Assembly (NCBI GenBank): GCA_024643595.1
Contig: JAHEMS010000191.1
Coordinates: forward strand, 1-6,879
Direction: 5' to 3'
Source: Bacteroidota bacterium
GTDB lineage: Bacteria > Bacteroidota > Bacteroidia > Cytophagales > Cyclobacteriaceae
Length of the DNA stretch: 6,879 nt
How positions within the stretch are numbered: the first letter of the stretch is position 1; each line of letters opens with the position of its first letter. Under the pieces are notes generated by a model that had not been told where the DNA came from, searched no databases, and saw nothing but the letters and a program-made list of their open reading frames with translations. Shown here piece after piece: positions 1 through 5,811 of this stretch. Made by a program: the position numbers and the translations under genes.

Positions 1-1
1 C

Positions 2-805
2 GCGCTAAATAAAGTGCATAGAAACAGGACCGGTGGCAATAGAGGTTCGGATATTTACCATTTCAATGCAATCAATTACAATGCAGAATTAGATCAGATT
101 GTATTTAGTTCTCCCCATTTAAGCGAGGTATTTATTATCGATCATAGCACGACCACTCAGGAAGCAGCAAGTCACTCAGGTGGCCGATGGGGTAAGGGTG
201 GAGATTTTCTTTATAGATGGGGTAACCCTCAAAATTATAAAAGGGGTGATGACGCAAGTCAAAAGTTATTCGGCCAGCATGATGTTCGATGGATTGAAAA
301 AGGGAAACCCGGTGAAGGACATCTCACTGTATTCAACAATGATATGGGAGGAAGAAAAGACAGCTTGAATTATTCTGCTGTTTTTGAGTTCGTGCCACCC
401 GTTGATGGAAATGGAACTTATATAAAAGAAGAAGGAAAATCATTTGGTCCAGAAAAACCATTTTGGGTTTATGTGGCGCCAGATACACTTTCATTTTACA
501 GTGGATATATTTCCAGTGCTCATCGCATGCAAAATGGAAATACATTCATATTTGAAGGGGCACGCGGCCGATCATTTGAAGTTACTCCTGATGGAAAAAT
601 GGTGTGGGAATATTTAACTCAATTCAGAGGTGAACTCAGGGAGCCTAATGGTGATCCAACAAGTCTTATGCCACGGCCATATAGTGGATTCCGCGCAACT
701 TTTATTCCGGCTGATCATCCTGCCTTTGCCGGCAAAGAATTGAAACCATTGGATCCTCAACCAAACGTATTTAAACTCCCTCCGCCTGAGGAGAAAAAGA
801 AGTAG
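2..805 (+). CDS. ASST-like aryl-sulfate sulfotransferase, copy 1 (5'-truncated by window edge)
   Basis: C-terminal 267 residues of an arylsulfotransferase-type beta-propeller protein. The frame is open from the first complete codon, and the match to copy 2 starts mid-protein, so the start lies left of the window; the GTG at 14 is not a real start. About 250 residues are missing, judging from copy 2. Visible family motifs (fragment numbering) are HFNAINY at 20-26, IIDHSTTT near 45-52, GKGGDFLYRWGNP, QHDVRW with His93, and AHRM with His174/Arg175. The family, typified by E. coli AssT, transfers sulfuryl groups from aryl sulfates to phenols without PAPS, through a sulfohistidine; activity here is inferred. 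The fragment aligns with copy 2 without gaps (182 of 255 residues identical by my count) and ends in the same proline- and lysine-rich tail (PPPEEKKK). No cysteine occurs in the visible part. A signal peptide is expected but not visible. First gene of the tandem array, 38 bp before the next. Confidence 0.88.
   Translation, partial: ALNKVHRNRTGGNRGSDIYHFNAINYNAELDQIVFSSPHLSEVFIIDHSTTTQEAASHSGGRWGKGGDFLYRWGNPQNYKRGDDASQKLFGQHDVRWIEKGKPGEGHLTVFNNDMGGRKDSLNYSAVFEFVPPVDGNGTYIKEEGKSFGPEKPFWVYVAPDTLSFYSGYISSAHRMQNGNTFIFEGARGRSFEVTPDGKMVWEYLTQFRGELREPNGDPTSLMPRPYSGFRATFIPADHPAFAGKELKPLDPQPNVFKLPPPEEKKK
731..802 (+). repeat. 3'-end direct repeat, unit 1 (end of copy 1)
   Basis: These 72 bases encode the last 24 residues of ASST copy 1 and match 2326-2397 at 71 of 72 positions; the only difference is a synonymous A/G at 748. 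The match stops abruptly at both ends. Just upstream the two genes are only about half identical at protein level, and downstream the stop codons and spacers are unrelated. Confidence 0.85.
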
Positions 806-843
806 TCCATTTGATTAAAATCTCATAACTAAATTATATATAA

Positions 844-2403
844 ATGAAAGCACATTCCTCATTTAGTATGTTAGCACTTATTGCTGTCAGCGTTTTGAGT
901 TGCAGTACTCCTGATAAAGAAGCCAATGCTCCTGATAAAAAAGACAGAGACATGTTCGGCTATAAATATGCCCGTGGTCTTACAATAACAACAGAAGGAA
1001 TAACAAATGGGTATGTCATGTTTGCAGTACCAAATTCTCCATTCATTTATCTTATCAATCGAAAGGGAGAAGTGGTACATCAATGGAAAGGGAATTATGG
1101 TGTGATGAATTCCTATTTGCAAGATGACGGATCAATTATTCTGCAGGCAGATGATCCTGACTATCCTGTCTTTGGTGAGGGCGGACCTTATGGACGCATT
1201 CAAAAAATTAACTGGGATGGAAAAATGTTATGGGATTTTGAATACGCTACTGAAGAATACATTGTGCATCATGATATTGCAGTGTTACCCAGCGGAAACA
1301 TTCTGGCCATCGCCTATGAAGCCAAATCCTTCGAAGAAGCTATCGCCAAGGGTCGCAAACCTGAATCGACCGTTGCTGATGGCCCGTGGCTTGAGAAGAT
1401 CATTGAAATCGAACCTCAAGGTAAGCATCATGGTAAGATTGTTTGGGAGTGGCATCTGTGGGACCATTTGATACAGGATCATGACCCGACAAAGGCAAAT
1501 TACGGTGTTGTAAAAGATCATCCGGAATTATTGGATTTTAATTTGGGCCTTAAAGCTGAACCAGTAATTTCCGAGGATAGCCTGGATATTTTGAAAGAGA
1601 AAGGTTGGGCAGAAAGAAACACAACTGTGGGTAACCGTGGTTCAGGTATTTTTCATTTTAATGCAATCAATTACCATGCTGATCTTGATCAGATTGTTGT
1701 TAGCTCACCAGAGGTGGGTGAGATTCTAATCATTGATCATAGCACCACCACGGAAGAGGCCGCAGGGCATAAAGGAGGTAAAAGTGGTAAAGGCGGAGAT
1801 TTTCTTTATCGGTGGGGCAATCCAGGGAACTATCATAGAGGGGATTCAACTAACCGCCAATTATTTTATCAACATGATGTTCGATGGATTGAAAAAGGTA
1901 AACCAGGCGAAGGTCGTTTAACAGTTTATAATAATAACATTGAAGGCCGAAAGGACAGCTTGAATTATTCCGCTATTTATGAGATTCAAACGCCCATCAA
2001 TGAAAATGGAAATTACCTAATTGAAAATGATAAAGCCTTTAGTCCTGAAAGACCATTTTGGATTTATGTTGCGCCTGATACTCTTTCGTTTTATAGCAGT
2101 TTTATCTCCGGAGCTCATCGGATGATCAGTGGCAATACATTCATCAATGAAGGTGCCCGAGGGCGTTTTTTCGAAGTAACGCCAGAAGGAAAAACGGTAT
2201 GGGAATATTTAAATCCATATCATGGCGATATACATAAGCCAAATGGTGATCCGGTTAATCCAAGAGATATGCCCTATTCAACATTCAGGTCAACTTATAT
2301 TGCGGCTGATCATCCCGCGTTTATTGGCAAAGAATTGAAACCGTTGGATCCTCAACCAAACGTATTTAAACTCCCTCCGCCTGAGGAGAAAAAGAAGATG
2401 TAA
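844..2403 (+). CDS. ASST-like aryl-sulfate sulfotransferase lipoprotein, copy 2 (519 aa)
   Basis: Complete secreted lipoprotein of the arylsulfotransferase (ASST) beta-propeller family. Residues 1-19 form a signal peptide ending in VLSC, with lipidated Cys20, then a polar linker to about 37. Motifs in order: HHD 142-144, WEWHLWDH 201-208, HFNAINY 271-277, IIDHSTTT 296-303, GKGGDFLYRWGNP 315-327, QHD 343-345, AHRM 424-427. By order and spacing, a His of HHD, His271 and His344 plausibly correspond to the catalytic His252, His356 and His436 of E. coli AssT; this mapping is from memory of the family. The position 18 residues after His271, where AssT has Arg374, is Pro289. Cys20 is the only cysteine, so the disulfide of E. 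coli AssT is absent. Likely role: PAPS-independent sulfuryl transfer between aromatic compounds in the envelope; substrate unknown. The ATG follows an A/T-rich leader without Shine-Dalgarno and is supported by the signal peptide. Probably cotranscribed with both neighbours. Confidence 0.9.
   Translation: MKAHSSFSMLALIAVSVLSCSTPDKEANAPDKKDRDMFGYKYARGLTITTEGITNGYVMFAVPNSPFIYLINRKGEVVHQWKGNYGVMNSYLQDDGSIILQADDPDYPVFGEGGPYGRIQKINWDGKMLWDFEYATEEYIVHHDIAVLPSGNILAIAYEAKSFEEAIAKGRKPESTVADGPWLEKIIEIEPQGKHHGKIVWEWHLWDHLIQDHDPTKANYGVVKDHPELLDFNLGLKAEPVISEDSLDILKEKGWAERNTTVGNRGSGIFHFNAINYHADLDQIVVSSPEVGEILIIDHSTTTEEAAGHKGGKSGKGGDFLYRWGNPGNYHRGDSTNRQLFYQHDVRWIEKGKPGEGRLTVYNNNIEGRKDSLNYSAIYEIQTPINENGNYLIENDKAFSPERPFWIYVAPDTLSFYSSFISGAHRMISGNTFINEGARGRFFEVTPEGKTVWEYLNPYHGDIHKPNGDPVNPRDMPYSTFRSTYIAADHPAFIGKELKPLDPQPNVFKLPPPEEKKKM
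2326..2397 (+). repeat. 3'-end direct repeat, unit 2 (end of copy 2)
   Basis: Partner of the repeat at 731-802, at an offset of 1595 bases, with one mismatch at 2343. After the repeat, copy 2 has an extra ATG codon before TAA, whereas copy 1 stops at once with TAG. The corresponding end of copy 3 encodes a similar KPLDPQP motif with many different codons, so protein constraint alone does not require this DNA identity. Confidence 0.85.
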
Positions 2404-2433
2404 GCGTTAACAAAACCAAACCTCTCTTTAAAA

Positions 2434-3957
2434 ATGAAAAAAAATTTTGTCTTCGGCCTTCTATTTGTATTTACTTTCTTTAGTTGTAATCAGAAAGAGA
2501 AAGAATCACCTAAGCTACAAGGTCCTGATATCGGGGGACTTAGTATGACACGCGGCTTAATCAACAAAACGGAGGAAGCAACCCCGGGGTATGTTATTTT
2601 TTCGCCTCTTCAATCCGATACTACCTATGTAGTTAATACAAATGGTGAAGTTGTGCACACCTGGAAGAGTGCTTATGGACCGTCTGGTTGGTTGTACATA
2701 AAAGAGAACGGAAACTTAATACGCGGGGGCCGTGATCCTGAAGCCCCTGTATATGGAGGAGGAGGACAAGGAGGCCGGCTTCAGGAATTTACCTGGGATG
2801 GTGAACTTATTTGGGATTATAGATATGCAACAGAAAATTATCTTACCCACCATGATATTGCGTTAATGCCAAATGGAAATATTCTGGCAGTAGCATGGGA
2901 AGGTAAGACTGTAGATGAAGCAATAAAGGCAGGGTGTAAACCTGAATTGATTCCCAAGGCCGGATTTTGGCCTGATAAAATTGTTGAACTAAAACCGAAA
3001 GGAAAAGATGATGCCGAGATAGTTTGGGAGTGGCATATTTGGGATCACCTCGTGCAGGATTTTGATTCCACCAAGGCGAATTATGGGATACCCTCACAAC
3101 ACCCTGAGTTAATTAATTTGAATTTAAGACATGCACCTTATCCTATTACCCAGGGAAGACTGGATACACTACGCGCCAACAATAATGCATCAACAAATTC
3201 AACAGTCGATAATGGCGGCTCAGACATGTTTCACACCAACGCCATAGATTATAATCCTGAATTAAACCAAATCGTGATAAGTTCACCGGCCCTTGATGAG
3301 ATTTTAATTATTGATCACAGTACAACAACTGCTGAGGCCGCCACCCACAAAGGAGGGCGTTGGAAAAAGGGAGGAGATATTTTGTATCGCTGGGGAAATC
3401 CTGAAAATTATGGACGCGGAGATTCAACCAATCATACTATTAGCGGCCAACATGATGTTAAATGGGTTCCCAAGGGAATGCCGGGTGAAGGTCACCTGAT
3501 GGTGTTTAATAATAATGTTCCCAACACGAAAAAACCGCGGTCGGCAGTTTATGAATGGACAGCGCCTATAACGGAAATGGGGTATGCAATAGCTGATGGT
3601 GGTCATTATGGGCCCGAGAGTCCATCGTGGCAGTTTGTTGCAGCGGATACCATGGCAGCTTTCTCCCCATTTATTTCTGGGGCTCACCGTATGATGAATG
3701 GAAATACATTTGTAACCGTTGGAGCAAAAGGGAGATATATGGAAGTGACTCCAGCGGGAAAAATTATCTGGGACTATTGGACACCCTATGCAGGTTATGT
3801 CAGAATGAAAGATGGCACAACGCCACAACCCGTAGGTCCCTTAGCCTATGCAACTTTCAGGGCTACACATATTCCTATTGATCATCCTGCAGTGAAGGGC
3901 AAAGTACTTAAACCGCTCGATCCTCAACCTGCAGTTTATAAGGATGTGAAGAAATAA
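2434..3957 (+). CDS. ASST-like aryl-sulfate sulfotransferase lipoprotein, copy 3 (507 aa)
   Basis: Third and most divergent member of the array. A short Lys-Lys plus phenylalanine-rich signal peptide ends in FFSC, with probable lipidated Cys18; Phe at -3 is not a classical lipobox residue, so lipidation is likely rather than certain. Family motifs are intact: HHD 139-141, WEWHIWDH 198-205, HTNAIDY 267-273, IIDHSTTT 292-299, KKGGDILYRWGNP 311-323, QHD 339-341, AHRM 417-420. As in the other copies, the residue 18 after the HxNAIDY histidine is proline (Pro285). It has one more cysteine (Cys168), so no internal disulfide is possible. It retains the KPLDPQP motif near the end but lacks the PPPEEKKK tail of copies 1 and 2. 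Start chosen at ATG 2434: it follows TTTAAAA, gives the signal peptide, and lies 30 bp after copy 2. Its greater divergence suggests an older duplication and possibly a different acceptor or donor; that is inference. Confidence 0.9.
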   Translation: MKKNFVFGLLFVFTFFSCNQKEKESPKLQGPDIGGLSMTRGLINKTEEATPGYVIFSPLQSDTTYVVNTNGEVVHTWKSAYGPSGWLYIKENGNLIRGGRDPEAPVYGGGGQGGRLQEFTWDGELIWDYRYATENYLTHHDIALMPNGNILAVAWEGKTVDEAIKAGCKPELIPKAGFWPDKIVELKPKGKDDAEIVWEWHIWDHLVQDFDSTKANYGIPSQHPELINLNLRHAPYPITQGRLDTLRANNNASTNSTVDNGGSDMFHTNAIDYNPELNQIVISSPALDEILIIDHSTTTAEAATHKGGRWKKGGDILYRWGNPENYGRGDSTNHTISGQHDVKWVPKGMPGEGHLMVFNNNVPNTKKPRSAVYEWTAPITEMGYAIADGGHYGPESPSWQFVAADTMAAFSPFISGAHRMMNGNTFVTVGAKGRYMEVTPAGKIIWDYWTPYAGYVRMKDGTTPQPVGPLAYATFRATHIPIDHPAVKGKVLKPLDPQPAVYKDVKK

Positions 3958-3965
3958 GAATTACC

Positions 3966-4007
3966 AGCCACAGATTCAAGGGTTATAATCTGCTGAACTC
4001 TGTGGCT
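3966..4007. terminator. Bulged inverted repeat, probable bidirectional terminator
   Basis: The left arm AGCCACAGA-TTCA (3966-3978) pairs with TGAA-C-TCTGTGGCT (3994-4007). This gives 13 base pairs with one bulged C at 3998 and a 15-base loop. It lies in the 66-bp gap between the convergent stop codons of ASST copy 3 and the sulfatase, the usual place for a shared terminator. The downstream tracts are only moderately T-rich on either strand, so it is not a textbook intrinsic terminator. Confidence 0.6.
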
Positions 4008-4023
4008 TAACTTATTGTTTGAT

Positions 4024-5730
4024 TTATCGGTCTGACAAAATCACTCCATTTTGTTTTACATATTCATTCCAGTGTGAAATCATCTCCTGGTATTTTTCAG
4101 GAAACGTCCTGGATAAATCCTTTGATTCACTGGGATCTTCTTCCATGTTAAAAAGCTCGAAATTACTTTTCCCAAACGGAGGTTCAATTTTCCTGATCTT
4201 CCATTTTCCTTTTCGTATGGCGTATCTTCCAAATAATTCCCAGCCCATTACATAATCCTCGGCATGCACAAATTCTTTCTTTCTGGTTAAAAACGGAATA
4301 ATTGATTCTCCTTGATAAGGCGCTAAATCATGGCCATGATAAGATGATGGATAAGTTACTTCAGCGAGCTCAAGAAAAGTGGGGGCAATATCCATTACTG
4401 TGGTGAAGGCGGAAACGTGTTCTTTACTCTCTTTTTGAAAGGGCATTTTAATAATCATGGGAGTATGTATTCCTCCTTCTGAGCTATAGCCTTTGTAAAA
4501 ACTATTTACAGCGCTCGAAGCATGGGCCCAGGGTGAACCATACGCCACGAAGGAGTTTGGAGTTCCCATGTATGGATATGGATCGGCATCGTTAGGTGTT
4601 GCGGTTGCCTCCAGCGAGGAAGCACCGTTATCTGAGAAAAAGACAAACAGCGTATTATCGTATTCTCCAATTTCTTTGAGGTATTGTACCAAACGGCCAA
4701 TGTTGTAATCAAGATTGTCAATCATGCCGGCATAGATTTCCATTTTACGGGCTTCTATTCTTTGCTCATTTTGGGTTAATGATTTCCATAAACGTAATGG
4801 CCTATCGGACACGTTATATAGATCGCCTTCCACAGCAGGAAGTTTGGGTAATGGAACAGCAGCATCAACGATTCCTTTTTTCTTAAGTCCTTCAAATCGT
4901 AATGATCGCAAACTATCATAACCAATATCATAGACACCATGATATTTTTCTATGTATTCACCGGGGGCCTGTAATGGCCAGTGTGGTGAGGTATAAGCGG
5001 CATAAAGGAAGAAAGGTTTTTTGTCGTTATGATCCTTGCGGACGAAACTGATTAATTTATCGGTATAGAGATCAGTAGAATATTGTCCGTCTGGATAGTT
5101 CGAAAAATGATCATCTTCCCAAAAGGAATTTTGTGTATTAGGAAAATAGTGATTGGCGGCTGCGTCCATTAAGGTAAACGATCTTTCAAAACCTTTTGCT
5201 TCAGGACTTTGATCAGGGGTTAAACCCAGATGCCATTTTCCAGCGATGTAAGTGTGATAGCCTCCATCTTTTAATAACTGTGCTACCGATACAACACGGT
5301 TGTTCAAATAACCTTCATAGCCAGGCATTCCTCTTTCTTTATCAATGCTGATGGAGCGTTCAGCCATATCACCAAGCCCGGCAATATGGTTGTCCGTTCC
5401 GGAAAGTAACATCGCCCTGGTTGGAGAACACGTTGCTGCGGTATAAAAACTTTTAAACAGTTGCCCCTGACTGGCCAGCGCGTCAATGTTAGGTGTTGCG
5501 ATCTCACTTCCATAACATCCAATATCAGAATAGCCAAGATCATCCGCCACGATCAAAACGATGTTAGGAGTTTTAGGGGCCAGAATAACGGATTGAGAAG
5601 GGGGTAGAGAAGATGATTTATTTCCACAGCCATAAATTAGCACAGAGAGGAAAACAAACATAAGCCTTTGGTATTTCAGTAAGCAACGTAGGTAATGATT
5701 TCCATCACGTAGAATATGCCGCATAATCAT
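4024..5730 (-). CDS. Formylglycine-dependent arylsulfatase, AtsA-like lipoprotein (568 aa)
   Basis: Type I sulfatase of the alkaline-phosphatase-like fold, hydrolysing sulfate esters. Catalytic CSPTR is at 101-105; Cys101 would be oxidised to formylglycine by a maturase not encoded here. Other active-site candidates: Asp63-Asp64 (VADDLG), Arg105, Lys165 and His167 in GKWHLG (164-169), His250 (SPHWPL), Asp367-Asn368 (SDNGA), and Lys413 just before EGGIHTP (418-424). The C-terminal ELFNMEEDPSE segment is typical. The stretch ATPNIDALA to GTDNHIAGLGDMAE and the 38-residue Asp-to-Cys spacing resemble Pseudomonas aeruginosa AtsA (probably SulfAtlas S1_4, from memory). The N-terminus has basic residues, a hydrophobic run, then IYGC with probable lipid Cys35, so it is likely envelope-anchored. 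ATG 5730 follows TTTAAAA; Met3 (5724) is an equally good start, while Met24 would lose the basic n-region. The natural substrate is unknown. Convergent with the ASST array, divergent from the MFS gene. Confidence 0.95.
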   Translation of the reverse strand: MIMRHILRDGNHYLRCLLKYQRLMFVFLSVLIYGCGNKSSSLPPSQSVILAPKTPNIVLIVADDLGYSDIGCYGSEIATPNIDALASQGQLFKSFYTAATCSPTRAMLLSGTDNHIAGLGDMAERSISIDKERGMPGYEGYLNNRVVSVAQLLKDGGYHTYIAGKWHLGLTPDQSPEAKGFERSFTLMDAAANHYFPNTQNSFWEDDHFSNYPDGQYSTDLYTDKLISFVRKDHNDKKPFFLYAAYTSPHWPLQAPGEYIEKYHGVYDIGYDSLRSLRFEGLKKKGIVDAAVPLPKLPAVEGDLYNVSDRPLRLWKSLTQNEQRIEARKMEIYAGMIDNLDYNIGRLVQYLKEIGEYDNTLFVFFSDNGASSLEATATPNDADPYPYMGTPNSFVAYGSPWAHASSAVNSFYKGYSSEGGIHTPMIIKMPFQKESKEHVSAFTTVMDIAPTFLELAEVTYPSSYHGHDLAPYQGESIIPFLTRKKEFVHAEDYVMGWELFGRYAIRKGKWKIRKIEPPFGKSNFELFNMEEDPSESKDLSRTFPEKYQEMISHWNEYVKQNGVILSDR

Positions 5731-5774
5731 TTTTAAAGATACTCACATTAAGCGGTATGAAAGTAGAAACAAAA

Positions 5775-5807
5775 TAAAAGTATATTTAGCGCAATCTTAA
5801 TCCCAAA
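5775..5807 (-). promoter_or_regulatory. Possible Bacteroidota-type promoter for the sulfatase gene
   Basis: Read on the - strand, TTTG (5807-5804) is followed after 21 bases by TACTTTTA (5782-5775), seven of eight positions of the TAnnTTTG -7 element known from Bacteroidota. The spacing is within the usual range for the phylum. It would leave a leader of roughly 35-40 bases before the sulfatase ATG. Matches to such AT-rich motifs arise easily by chance. Confidence 0.3.
5781..5788 (+). promoter_or_regulatory. Possible -7 element for the MFS gene
   Basis: TATATTTA matches TAnnTTTG at seven of eight positions and lies 23 bases before the ATG at 5812, which would give a short leader of about 15-20 bases. 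No clear TTG -33 box stands upstream; only ATG-like bases around 5757 fit the spacing. It overlaps the candidate sulfatase promoter by two bases. Confidence 0.25.
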
Positions 5808-5811
5808 CCAG

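Noticed and set aside
2..13. Possibility that copy 1 is a pseudogene starting at the GTG at 14
   Set aside because: The frame is open to the window edge and joins the homologous interior of the family, so truncation by the window is the simple explanation.
806..843. Separate promoter for copy 2 in the spacer (TTTG at 810-813 with TATATATA downstream)
   Set aside because: The AT run touches the start codon, leaving no room for a leader, and does not match TAnnTTTG; cotranscription is more likely.
180..3499. Three 62-residue open frames at similar places inside the three sulfotransferase genes (180-368, 1733-1921, 3311-3499), sharing an MMFDGLKK-like stretch
   Set aside because: They lie in the same alternative frame of conserved homologous genes, so their similarity and equal length follow from the main proteins. 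They begin at different aligned positions and show no start signals.
3424..3828. 134-residue open frame on the - strand within copy 3
   Set aside because: Entirely antisense to a well-supported gene, with cysteine- and histidine-rich composition typical of shadow frames and no counterpart in copies 1 and 2 of similar extent.
4019..4255. 78-residue + strand open frame over the 3' end of the sulfatase gene
   Set aside because: Overlaps the strongly conserved C-terminal coding region of the sulfatase in antisense; no promoter or recognisable domain.
5659..5661. Met24 as the sulfatase start
   Set aside because: It would leave only eleven residues before the lipid cysteine with no basic residue, a poor signal peptide; the upstream starts supply Lys and Arg.
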